Shown: positions 1-6,332, numbered from the stretch's first letter. The stretch: 8,322 nucleotides of DNA from Pseudolabrys sp. (GCA_026125925.1 JAHCKF010000137.1:1-8322); one strand, 5' to 3'. A program made the numbers and translations. Notes: a model not told the origin generated them from the letters alone.

Positions 1-519
1 GCCGACATGTTCGCCGAGGTCGAGATCGCCGCCGGGCGCAAACTGCCGCAGGGCTTCGCCGAGACGGTGACGCTGGCCACCTTGCGCAAATTCCGCGCCG
101 AGTTGCGCGCCACAGCCCATGCGGCGCATGCATTGTCGTGGCTGCGCGGACCGAAATGCGTCGCCTCCTCGTCGTCGCTCGATCGCATCCGCGTCAGCTT
201 GGAGACCACCGATCTGCTGCGCTTCTTCGAGCCGAACCTGTTCTCCGCCGGCGATGTACCTAACGGCAAGCCGGCGCCCGATCTGTTCCTGCATGTGGCG
301 CGGCAGATGCGGGTCGAGCCGGCGCATTGTCTGGTGGTCGAGGATTCGCCGGCAGGCGTCGCCGCCGCGGTCGCGGCCGGCATGACGGTGATCGGCTTCG
401 TCGGCGGCAGCCATGCCGCGTCGACGCTCGGCGTCCAGCTCGGCGAGGCCGGCGCCCGCGCCGTAATCTCGGATCTGCGCGCGCTCAAGAGCACGGTGAT
501 CGATCTCAGGGGCTGGTAA
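1..519 (+). CDS. HAD-superfamily hydrolase (subfamily IA phosphatase-like), 5' end outside window
   Basis: The reading frame is open from the left edge, so the N-terminus is missing. That part should hold HAD motif I (the DxDxT nucleophile loop) and part of the cap. The remaining motifs are visible. Motif II is a serine run at 166-177 after a hydrophobic strand (CVASSSS). Motif III is the lysine of GKPAPD at 268-270. Motif IV is VVEDSPAG, with acidic Glu-Asp at 340-345 for Mg2+ binding. The layout, with a helical cap before motif II and the GKPxPD and EDSxxG signatures, is that of subfamily IA sugar-phosphate or phosphoglycolate-type phosphatases. The sequence recalls 6-phosphogluconate phosphatase YieH and beta-phosphoglucomutase relatives, but the substrate cannot be assigned. 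The ATG at 7 is internal to the domain and unlikely to be the real start. The gene converges with the lipoprotein gene, leaving only 12 bp between the stop codons. Confidence 0.9.
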   Translation, partial: ADMFAEVEIAAGRKLPQGFAETVTLATLRKFRAELRATAHAAHALSWLRGPKCVASSSSLDRIRVSLETTDLLRFFEPNLFSAGDVPNGKPAPDLFLHVARQMRVEPAHCLVVEDSPAGVAAAVAAGMTVIGFVGGSHAASTLGVQLGEAGARAVISDLRALKSTVIDLRGW

Positions 520-531
520 TTTAGCCTGCCG

Positions 532-1194
532 CTACCGCCGCTTCCGCGCCGCCGGCTTCCTGTTGTGCTGCTGCGCGGCCAGAGTATCGAAGCCGATATA
601 GACCACGTAATTGTCGAGCAGGGCCGGCGGGCTCGGGATCGGGAAAGTCACGCCTTCCTCGATATGGGTGAAGGTGACGCGATCCACCGCCGAGGTAATT
701 TCCACCGGCACGATGGTGAATTTCGAGACGATGGCCTTGGGCGTCACGCCCTCCTGCACCACCGCCATGCGCAACGGCACATCGACCCTACCGGGGCCAC
801 CGGCTGGCCCGGTGATGACGCGGCCTTCGATGCCGACGCGCATGGTCATGACACCGGCATTGATGTGACATTCGCGCGCGTAGCGGATGATGGTGCCCTG
901 ATAGCGCAGATTGAGCGCCGCCGGCTCGTCGGGCTTGCCGCCGCCGCCAATCGCCAACGTCGCCGCGCCGGTGCGGACCTGAACGGGCGGGCAGTCGAGG
1001 TCCTCGTTGCTGAGGTTGCCGACATTGCCGCTTTCGGCCGGGGCGTCGTTGGTCGCCTTGTTGGAATCCAGCAGGTTCAGCGACGACAGACTGGTGCCGC
1101 AGCCGGCGAGCAGCAGCGCCAGCACCGGCGCCGCGCAGGTGATCGCCCACCGCGTCCGCGGCGGCTTCGGTTGCTCAAGTTGGTCCCCGGTCAT
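532..1194 (-). CDS. Uncharacterised lipoprotein (220 aa)
   Basis: The N-terminus has a short basic stretch (RTRW), a hydrophobic core of about 12 residues and a lipobox Leu-Ala-Gly-Cys ending at Cys32. This predicts signal peptidase II processing and a lipid-anchored envelope protein. Residue +2 of the mature protein is Gly rather than Asp, so outer-membrane sorting is possible. A Ser/Asn-rich linker (about 33-65) leads to a beta-rich domain (about 67-210) with two cysteines (CPP and REC) and the motif GxEGRVITGPxGGPG. The C-terminus is short and very basic (RKPAARKRR). I do not recognise a domain with known function. It resembles conserved hypothetical lipoproteins of Bradyrhizobium-type genomes, from recall only. 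The ATG at 1194 gives a complete signal sequence, with a weak GAG-containing ribosome site about 8 nt upstream. It stands alone, probably transcribed from the candidate promoter at 1247-1276. Confidence 0.85.
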   Translation of the reverse strand: MTGDQLEQPKPPRTRWAITCAAPVLALLLAGCGTSLSSLNLLDSNKATNDAPAESGNVGNLSNEDLDCPPVQVRTGAATLAIGGGGKPDEPAALNLRYQGTIIRYARECHINAGVMTMRVGIEGRVITGPAGGPGRVDVPLRMAVVQEGVTPKAIVSKFTIVPVEITSAVDRVTFTHIEEGVTFPIPSPPALLDNYVVYIGFDTLAAQQHNRKPAARKRR

Positions 1195-1246
1195 ACGTCC
1201 ACTCGCAATTCGTCAAATACGGGATGGGCTAGCTAAATCGCTGGGC

Positions 1247-1276
1247 CTTATAGCAAAACAAGCGTGGCAGGCCCAA
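1247..1276 (-). promoter_or_regulatory. Candidate sigma70-type promoter for the lipoprotein gene
   Basis: On the minus strand TATAAG (1252-1247) matches the -10 consensus at five of six positions and is preceded by TG-C, an extended -10. A weak -35, TTGGGC (1276-1271), lies 18 nt upstream. Transcription would start near 1240, giving a leader of about 45 nt. The -35 is poor, so the call rests mainly on the extended -10 and its position. Confidence 0.38.
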
Positions 1277-1290
1277 GGCAAGAGGCTTGT
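1255..1290 (-). terminator. Candidate intrinsic terminator after the thrC-M16-GNAT operon
   Basis: Read on the minus strand, ACAAGC (1290-1285) and GCTTGT (1263-1258) form a 6-bp stem whose interior can form a further GCC/GGC pair. The stem runs directly into TTTT (1258-1255). It begins 9 nt after the acetyltransferase stop codon, where a terminator is expected. The large loop makes the hairpin weak, and the site overlaps the candidate promoter of the next gene. Confidence 0.35.
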
Positions 1291-1298
1291 AAACGCCG

Positions 1299-1880
1299 TC
1301 AGGGGTCATCCGAGAGGCGCGCGTAAAGCAGGTGATCCTGCCATATGCCGTTGATGCAGAGATAGCGGCGGGCATAGCCCTCGCGCTGAAAGCCGGTCTT
1401 CTCCAGCAGGCCGATCGAGGGCGCATTGGTCGGAATGCAGGCGGCCTCGACGCGGTGCAGCCGCAGCGTGCCGAAGCTGTGCAACAGCAGCGCTCGCACC
1501 GCGGCGCTCATATAGCCGCGGCGGGCGAAGGGTGCGCCGGTCCAATAGCCGAGGCTGCCGGCCTGGGCCACGCCGCGCCGGATGTTGGCCAAGGTCAGGC
1601 CGCCGACCAGGGCATGGTCGCCGCCGCGGAACACCAGAAAGGCATAGGCGAGATCGTTGCGCTGGTCTTCGCTGTAGCGGCGCAGCCGGCGGCGGAACGA
1701 ACTGCGGGTCAGATCGTCCGACGGCCAGGTCGGCTCCCACGGCATCAGAAATTCGCGGCTGAGTTCGCGCAAGCTCGCCCAGGCTGCGAAGTCGCCGGGC
1801 TGCGGCGCTCGCAAATAAACGCCCTCGCCGGCTATGACCGGCTCGGCATCCGCAAATCCCACCGTTCGGAAAAACGCCAT
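1299..1880 (-). CDS. rimJ: GNAT N-acetyltransferase, RimJ/RimL type (193 aa)
   Basis: The protein has the length and arrangement of the RimJ/RimL branch of GNAT enzymes, which transfer acetyl from acetyl-CoA to N-terminal amino groups of ribosomal proteins or to other small acceptors. Visible landmarks are the opening strand VYLRAPQPGDFAAW (21-34); the central strands with LVGGLTLANI (91-100); the acetyl-CoA motif A, GYWTGAPFARRGYMSAAV (111-128), with the pyrophosphate loop at Arg120-Arg121-Gly122; and the C-terminal signature NxPSxxLLEKxGF (152-164). It is the third gene of the thrC operon, starting 32 nt after the peptidase stop, with only a weak GGA-type ribosome site. The symbol reflects family resemblance. 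RimJ, RimL and small-molecule GNATs cannot be told apart by sequence alone, so the natural acceptor is unknown. Confidence 0.88.
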   Translation of the reverse strand: MAFFRTVGFADAEPVIAGEGVYLRAPQPGDFAAWASLRELSREFLMPWEPTWPSDDLTRSSFRRRLRRYSEDQRNDLAYAFLVFRGGDHALVGGLTLANIRRGVAQAGSLGYWTGAPFARRGYMSAAVRALLLHSFGTLRLHRVEAACIPTNAPSIGLLEKTGFQREGYARRYLCINGIWQDHLLYARLSDDP

Positions 1881-1912
1881 CGCTTGTCGTCCGTCCCGGC
1901 GACCTGAACGGC

Positions 1913-3184
1913 TCAGGCGGCCGGGCGGACCAGACTCTCGGCAATCGCGGCGGTGCTTTCAAGCCCGTTGCCCGGCCCCAGCGCCGCGATGGCCGGACGG
2001 CCGCGGGCGACGAGAGCCCGGCCGGCGGCCCGCGCGCTCTCGACGGTGACGGCCTCGACCTTGGCGACGATCTCCTCGAGCGGCACCGGCCGGCCATAGG
2101 CGAGCATCTGCCGCGCCATCTGGCCGAGGCGGGCTTCCGAACTCTCCAACGCCATCAGCAGGCCGGCCTTCATCTGCGCCTTGGCGCGGTTGATCTCCGC
2201 CTCCGTCAGCGTCTCGGTGGCGTTGCCGATCTGGTCGATAACGACGCGCATCAGTTCCGGCGCGTCGGCTTCGTCGGTGCCGGCATAGAGGCCGAACAGC
2301 CCGGTGTCGGAATACGGCATGTGGAAGGCCTGGATCGTGTAGCAGAGGCCGCGGATCTCGCGCACTTCCTGGAACAGCCGCGAGGACATGCCGCCGCCGA
2401 GCACGCTGGTGAAGACCTGCAGGCTGTAGAGCTGTGCGTCCTTCACCGGCACGCCTTCGAGCGCCAGCGCGATGTGCACCTGCTCGAGGTCGCGGGACTC
2501 GACTTTGGTGCCGCCGCCGAAGCGCGCCGGCTGATGCGCCGGAGCGTCGGGTCCGTTGAAGCCGCCGAAGCGCTTCTCCGCCTCGGCGACGATCTGCGCA
2601 TGATCGACGGCGCCGGCGGCCGCGACCAGCATGTTCGGCGCCCGATAATTGCGGTTGAGATAGGCGCGCAAACTCTTGGCGCTGAACGAGCGCACCGTCT
2701 CCGGCGTGCCGAGAATCGAGCGGCCGATCGGTTGGCCAGGAAACGCGGTTTCCTGCAAACGGTCGAACACCAGATCGTCCGGCGCATCTTCGGTGGCGCC
2801 GATCTCCTGGGTGATGACGTTCTGCTCGCGGCGCAGTTCTTCCGGATCGAAAGTCGGCTCCGAGAGAATGTCGGACAACACGTCGAGCGCCAGCGGCACG
2901 TCGGCCTTGAGCACGCGGGCGAAATAGCCGGTGTTCTCGACCGAGGTCGCGGCGTTCAGATCGCCGCCGACCGCCTCGATGGTCTCGGCAATCTGGCGCG
3001 CGGTGCGGCGCTTGGTGCCCTTGAAGGCCATGTGTTCGAGGAGGTGCGAAATGCCGTGCTCGTCCGGCGCCTCGTCGCGGCTGCCGCTGCCGGCCCAGAC
3101 GCCGAGCGACGCCGATTGCAGATGCGGCATGCTGTCGGTCACCACCGACAGGCCGGACGGCAGCTTGGTCACTTCAACGGTCAT
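1913..3184 (-). CDS. M16-family zinc metallopeptidase (processing-peptidase-like, 423 aa)
   Basis: This is a single-unit M16B peptidase of typical length (about 420-430 aa), related to the beta subunit of mitochondrial processing peptidase. The inverted zinc motif HxxEH is at His47, Glu50 and His51 (HLLEHMAFKGT). Glu127 lies 76 residues after His51, matching the third zinc ligand of the family, and Glu120 also sits at a conserved acidic position. The GDLNAATSVENTGYFARV segment (74-91) is the usual substrate-binding strand. The second half carries the partner-domain signature SSRLFQEVRE (267-276) and the Tyr282 region. No signal peptide is present, so it is probably cytoplasmic. All catalytic residues are intact, so it should be active, probably as a homodimer. 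The start is fixed by an AGGGAG ribosome site (3197-3192) 7 nt upstream. The ATG overlaps the thrC stop as ATGA, suggesting translational coupling. Confidence 0.95.
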   Translation of the reverse strand: MTVEVTKLPSGLSVVTDSMPHLQSASLGVWAGSGSRDEAPDEHGISHLLEHMAFKGTKRRTARQIAETIEAVGGDLNAATSVENTGYFARVLKADVPLALDVLSDILSEPTFDPEELRREQNVITQEIGATEDAPDDLVFDRLQETAFPGQPIGRSILGTPETVRSFSAKSLRAYLNRNYRAPNMLVAAAGAVDHAQIVAEAEKRFGGFNGPDAPAHQPARFGGGTKVESRDLEQVHIALALEGVPVKDAQLYSLQVFTSVLGGGMSSRLFQEVREIRGLCYTIQAFHMPYSDTGLFGLYAGTDEADAPELMRVVIDQIGNATETLTEAEINRAKAQMKAGLLMALESSEARLGQMARQMLAYGRPVPLEEIVAKVEAVTVESARAAGRALVARGRPAIAALGPGNGLESTAAIAESLVRPAA

Positions 3185-4596
3185 ACGCCAACTCCCTCGC
3201 GCGCCGCACGCGACGCGTTCGCAACGAATGTCTCGATTTTGCCCTGGTCGGCCGGGAGCACGGTAAAGCGCTCGGCCTTCTTCGGCAGGTCAGACAGCCA
3301 ATCTGGGAGCCCGGGGTTCACACCGCAAGCCGCCTTGACCGCGTCCGGGAACTTGGCCGGATGTGCCGTGGATAGCACCACCATCGGCACTTTGGGGTCG
3401 CGCGTCTCCTTCTCGGCGACGGCCAGCGCCACGGCGGTATGCGGATCGACGCAGTAGGACGCCTCTTTCATCCAGGCGCGGATTTCGGCATCGACCTCCT
3501 GCTCGTCGGCGCGGTCGGCGCCGAACAGAGCGCGCATCGCCTTGAGCGCGTCGCCAGGCACGCTGAAGCGGCCGGACTGCGCCAGCGAACCCATCAGCGC
3601 ATTGACCTTGGCGGCGTCGCGGCCGCAAGTTTCGAACAGCAGGCGCTCGAAATTCGACGACACCTGAATGTCCATCGATGGCGACGACGTCGCCATCACC
3701 TTGCGCGTTTCATAATCGCCGGTGGCGAAGGTGCGCGCGAGGATGTCGTTGACGTTGGTGGCGACGACGAGACGATCGACGGGCAGGCCCATCTTGCTGG
3801 CCACGTAGCCGGCATAGACGTCGCCGAAATTGCCCGTCGGCACCGTGAAGGCGATCTTGCGATGCGGCGCGCCGAGCGCCACGGCGGAAGTGAAATAATA
3901 GACCGCCTGCGCCACCAAGCGCGCCCAATTGATCGAATTGACGCCGGACAGATGCACGCGGTCGCGGAAGGCGTGATGGTTGAACATCGCCTTCACCAGC
4001 GCCTGGCAATCGTCGAAGGTGCCTTCCACCGCGATGCAGTGAACGTTGCTGTCGGCCGGCGTCGTCATCATCCAGCGCTGCACGTCGGAGATGCGGCCGT
4101 GCGGGTAGAGCGCGACGACATCGACCTGATCGCGGCCGCGGAAGGCTTCGACCGCGGCGCCGCCGGTGTCGCCCGAGGTGGCGACGACGATGGTGGTGCG
4201 CTGGCCGCGCTTCTTGAGCACGTGGTCCATCAACCGCGCCACGAGCTGCATCGCGAGGTCCTTGAAAGCCAAGGTCGGGCCGTGGAAGAGCTCGAGGACG
4301 AACAGGTTGTCGCCAAGCTGCACCAGCGGCGCCACTGCGGGGTGGCGGAAGGTGCCATAGGCTTCGTGGGCGATGCGGGCGAGATCGGCCTCGGCAATGG
4401 AGTCGCCGACGAAGGGCTTGAGCACCTCGACCGCCACCTCGGCATAAGGCCGGCCGGCAAAGCCGGCGATGGTCTCGGCCGACAGGCTGGGCCAGCTTGT
4501 CGGCACGTAGAGCCCGCCGTCACGGGCCAGCCCCGCCAGCATCACTTCAACGAAATCGAGCTGGGCCGTCGCGCCCCGGGTTGAGATGTAACGCAT
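3181..4596 (-). CDS. thrC: Threonine synthase
   Basis: The enzyme catalyses the PLP-dependent conversion of O-phospho-L-homoserine to L-threonine, the last step of threonine biosynthesis, in the cytosol. The 471-aa length fits the long bacterial/fungal class of ThrC. The N-terminus MRYISTRG with DGGLYVP (26-32) is diagnostic. The PLP lysine is Lys112 in FHGPTLAFKD. The phosphate/PLP loop is TSGDTGGAA (140-148). NSINWAR (220-226) and VPTGNFGD (252-259) are further conserved blocks. It is the first gene of a three-gene minus-strand operon. No strong Shine-Dalgarno sequence precedes the ATG at 4596, but the N-terminal motif starts exactly there, so the start is well supported. I saw no leader peptide or attenuator resembling a Thr-codon run upstream. 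Confidence 0.97.
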   Translation of the reverse strand: MRYISTRGATAQLDFVEVMLAGLARDGGLYVPTSWPSLSAETIAGFAGRPYAEVAVEVLKPFVGDSIAEADLARIAHEAYGTFRHPAVAPLVQLGDNLFVLELFHGPTLAFKDLAMQLVARLMDHVLKKRGQRTTIVVATSGDTGGAAVEAFRGRDQVDVVALYPHGRISDVQRWMMTTPADSNVHCIAVEGTFDDCQALVKAMFNHHAFRDRVHLSGVNSINWARLVAQAVYYFTSAVALGAPHRKIAFTVPTGNFGDVYAGYVASKMGLPVDRLVVATNVNDILARTFATGDYETRKVMATSSPSMDIQVSSNFERLLFETCGRDAAKVNALMGSLAQSGRFSVPGDALKAMRALFGADRADEQEVDAEIRAWMKEASYCVDPHTAVALAVAEKETRDPKVPMVVLSTAHPAKFPDAVKAACGVNPGLPDWLSDLPKKAERFTVLPADQGKIETFVANASRAAREGVGV

Positions 4597-4836
4597 TGAT
4601 ATTGTTGACTGTCTCGGAAAATAGGGATTGCCGGGAGCACCCTAGCCTTGGCCCGGCCCAAGCACAAGAAAGGCCCGAAACCGGCCGTGAAAGCCCCCGG
4701 AACCACCAACAACGGACCTGCACCTCGCCGGTCCCGCGGCGGCTCGGAATTTTCGTCACAAGCACTGTGCCGGCGCGCCGCTTCGCCACCCGGTCGCCTC
4801 TGGCTAAATGAGCGTCGATCAATCGACGAGGTGCCG
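4597..4836. other. Divergent intergenic region between thrC and the cupin gene
   Basis: This 240-bp stretch separates divergent genes and must hold the promoter of the thrC operon on one strand and of the cupin gene on the other. I could not identify a convincing -35/-10 pair on either strand. The plus strand is open in frame with the cupin gene from a TTG at 4648. That stretch would encode a low-complexity Lys/Pro/Arg-rich peptide with no ribosome site, so I treat it as non-coding. The clearest structure is the dyad at 4813-4828. Confidence 0.5.
4813..4828. promoter_or_regulatory. Perfect 7+2+7 inverted repeat next to the cupin ribosome binding site
   Basis: CGTCGAT (4813-4819), spacer CA, then ATCGACG (4822-4828) form a perfect dyad. 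Its last base is the first G of the cupin Shine-Dalgarno GAGG (4828-4831). As DNA it could be a repressor operator. As RNA it could form a 6-bp stem with a UCAA loop that pairs part of the ribosome site. Which of these applies, if either, is not decidable from sequence. Confidence 0.45.
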
Positions 4837-5220
4837 ATGTCCGCTCAGCCGTCCAAATTCATCGTGTCCTATGCCAAGGACGCCAAGTTCGCGCCGCAGG
4901 GCCTGTGGTCGCACTTCGAGTATCGCAACCTCGGCATCGCCCAAGCGACCCGCGGCCGCTTTGGCGCGCATGTCATCCGCGCCAAGGAAGCGCGGGAGGG
5001 CGGCTTCAAGCGGCACAAGCACGAACTCGACTTCCAGATGATCTACATCCTGAAAGGCTGGTTCAAGATCGAAGCCGGCGGCGAGGTGATCACCGCGACG
5101 GCCGGCGACAGCGTGTATCAGCCGTCCGGCGTGCCGCATGTCACGATCGCCTGCTCGGACGATCTGGAACTGATCGAGATCACGTCGCCGGCGGAATTCC
5201 CGACGATCGATGTCGAGTGA
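4837..5220 (+). CDS. Single-domain cupin protein (127 aa)
   Basis: A small cytosolic beta-barrel of the cupin superfamily. Cupin motif 1 spans about residues 55-74: GGFKRHKHELDFQMIYILKG, with His60 and His62 as metal-ligand candidates. Motif 2 spans about 90-106: GDSVYQPSGVPHVTIAC, with His101. The usual Glu of motif 1 is replaced by Gln67 at the expected spacing, and the Asn that often ends motif 2 is absent. Any metal site is therefore a modified three-His type. No signal peptide or DNA-binding domain is present, so it is a stand-alone cupin whose substrate or ligand cannot be named. The ATG at 4837 was chosen because GAGG lies 5 nt upstream and conserved sequence starts just after it. The frame stays open further upstream, but without coding character. 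The gene is divergent from thrC and convergent with the SDR gene. Confidence 0.87.
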   Translation: MSAQPSKFIVSYAKDAKFAPQGLWSHFEYRNLGIAQATRGRFGAHVIRAKEAREGGFKRHKHELDFQMIYILKGWFKIEAGGEVITATAGDSVYQPSGVPHVTIACSDDLELIEITSPAEFPTIDVE

Positions 5221-5285
5221 CGCCGTCGTCGCCCGGATGAGCCCCGCTCCCGGGTTTCGCTTCTTCGCGACGATCAACATGTTCT
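5221..5285. repeat. Short hairpin-forming sequence after the cupin gene, possible second repeat fragment
   Basis: CCCGG (5232-5236) and CCGGG (5250-5254) form a 5-bp stem with a 13-nt loop followed by TTT. The combination of CCCGGATGAGC and CCCGGGTTTCGC resembles pieces of another dispersed repeat of Bradyrhizobium-like genomes, from recall. It could help terminate cupin transcription, but the stem is short. Confidence 0.3.
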
Positions 5286-5401
5286 GATCCGTCACCCTGA
5301 GGTGGCCGCGCAGCGGCCCTCGAAGGGCGACGGCCGCAGCCTCTCCGGCCGTCGTCCTTCGAGGCTCGGCCTATCGGCCTCGCTCCTCAGGATGACGGAT
5401 C
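5286..5401. repeat. 116-bp palindromic repeat element (cruciform with two side hairpins), likely bidirectional terminator
   Basis: The element folds as an outer stem of 17 bp (5286-5302 with 5385-5401), an inner stem of 19 bp (5318-5336 with 5346-5364) and a 9-nt terminal loop (5337-5345). Each stem has one mismatch. C5295/A5392 becomes a G-U wobble in minus-strand RNA, and G5327/T5355 becomes a G-U wobble in plus-strand RNA. Between the two stems each arm carries its own small hairpin: GGCCGC-GCA-GCGGCC (5304-5318) on the left and GGCC-TATC-GGCC (5368-5379) on the right. The GTCATCCTGAGG and CCTTCGAGG cores match, by recall, a family of intergenic palindromes widespread in Bradyrhizobium and relatives. 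It lies between two converging genes, where it could stop or stabilise transcripts from both sides. No protein is encoded. Confidence 0.85.
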
Positions 5402-5417
5402 AAGCGACGGATCAAGC
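5394..5417. repeat. Perfect 12-bp tandem duplication (GACGGATCAAGC x2)
   Basis: GACGGATCAAGC occurs at 5394-5405 and again, without a gap, at 5406-5417. The first copy forms the right foot of the palindrome. The second contains the stop codon (5414-5412) and penultimate codon of the SDR gene. It looks like a slippage or junction duplication. No third copy flanks the left side of the palindrome, so it is not a simple target-site duplication. Confidence 0.85.
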
Positions 5418-6332
5418 TTTGGCGGCTGACAGGCTTTCGCGATACGAGCCGTGCTCGATGTCCTCGAGCAGGGCAACGCCCTTCGGCTGCCAGTCCAGCA
5501 TCTTGCGCGCCTTGAGGGCGCTGACGCGGCTGTTCGACGCGAAGGTGGCGTGCGCGGAGATGCCCCACTCCTTCAGCGCTTCCGCCATTGGCCAGCTTTC
5601 GGTCTTGCCGCCATAGCCGAGCAAGCGGCTGATCGCCTGCGCCACCGCGCGCATGCTGCACTCGCCGTTCTCGGCATAGAACAGCGAGCCCGGCGGCGCT
5701 TTTTCCAGAATGAGCAGATAGAGGTCGGTGACGTCGTCGATATGCACGTTCGACCAGATGTTCTCGCCGGCGCCGATGTGCAGCGCCTTGCCCTTGTCGA
5801 TCGCCAGATTGAGCATGCGCGGCACCTGCACGCTGTGTTTATGCAGCCCGAGGCCGGCGCCGTAGATGAGCGTCGGCCGGATCACGCAACTGCGCACGCC
5901 GCGCTGTCCGTAGGACAACACGAGTTGCTCGACCGCGAGACGGCCCTGCCGCTCCGGCAACGACTTGTGCGGTGTGTCTTCATGGAAGACGAGACCGCTG
6001 GCGTTGCCGGCGCCGCGATCGGCGATGATGCTGGAACCGCTGGTGTGGATGAAGGATTTCCCGGTCCCTTCAAGCACCGGAAGGATCGCCTCGACGGCGA
6101 AGGGGTCGTCCGAATTGGCGGCGTTGATCACCGCATCGACGCCGCGCGCGGCCTCCGCCAAGAGGTCGAGACTGATCAGCGACCCCACCAGCGGTTCGAC
6201 GCCCAGCGCCTTGAGCTTTGCCGCACCGTCGTCGGTCCGCGTCAGGCCGAGAACACGGTGGCCCGCGGCCATCAACTTCGCCGCCACGGAACCGCCGATA
6301 TACCCCGTCGCACCCGTCACCAGTATCTTCAT
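5412..6332 (-). CDS. Atypical extended SDR, NAD(P)-dependent epimerase/dehydratase family (306 aa)
   Basis: The N-terminus MKILVTGATGYIGG (1-14) is the Rossmann nucleotide-binding loop of extended short-chain dehydrogenases. NAANSDD (70-76), a TSGSSI strand (97-102), RPTLIYGAG and NVHIDDVTDLYLLILE follow, as in UDP-sugar epimerase/dehydratase relatives. At the position of the catalytic YxxxK the sequence reads E-R-Q-G-R (127-131), followed by the usual Glu135. Both the Tyr and the Lys are therefore replaced, so the protein may bind NAD(P) without classical dehydrogenase chemistry, or use other residues. The start is set at 6332, not at the ATG at 6362. A GGAAAGGG ribosome site lies about 8 nt upstream of 6332, the Rossmann motif begins there, and nothing comparable precedes 6362. 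It is divergent from the LysR gene, a common regulator-target arrangement. The substrate is unknown. Confidence 0.9.
   Translation of the reverse strand: MKILVTGATGYIGGSVAAKLMAAGHRVLGLTRTDDGAAKLKALGVEPLVGSLISLDLLAEAARGVDAVINAANSDDPFAVEAILPVLEGTGKSFIHTSGSSIIADRGAGNASGLVFHEDTPHKSLPERQGRLAVEQLVLSYGQRGVRSCVIRPTLIYGAGLGLHKHSVQVPRMLNLAIDKGKALHIGAGENIWSNVHIDDVTDLYLLILEKAPPGSLFYAENGECSMRAVAQAISRLLGYGGKTESWPMAEALKEWGISAHATFASNSRVSALKARKMLDWQPKGVALLEDIEHGSYRESLSAAKA

Noticed and set aside
565..1907. Plus-strand open frames opposite the lipoprotein and the acetyltransferase
   Set aside because: The opposite-strand frames carry the lipobox and GNAT motifs; these show no recognisable domain.
2321..3457. 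378-codon plus-strand open frame opposite the M16 peptidase
   Set aside because: Antisense shadow of the same kind; it also crosses the thrC/M16 junction and has no ribosome site.
3439..4584. Long open frame (381 codons) on the plus strand opposite thrC
   Set aside because: It is the antisense shadow of a strongly GC-biased gene. Its product is His/Arg/Ala-rich without domain features, while the thrC frame carries every family motif.
4648..4836. N-terminal extension of the cupin protein by 63 residues from a TTG codon
   Set aside because: Low-complexity Lys/Pro/Arg-rich sequence with weak third-position bias and no ribosome site, whereas the ATG at 4837 has a well-spaced GAGG and begins the conserved part.
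5286..5417. Palindrome plus duplication as an insertion sequence or MITE with target-site duplication
   Set aside because: There is no coding capacity, and the 12-bp direct repeat lies on one side only, so transposon-like insertion is not supported.
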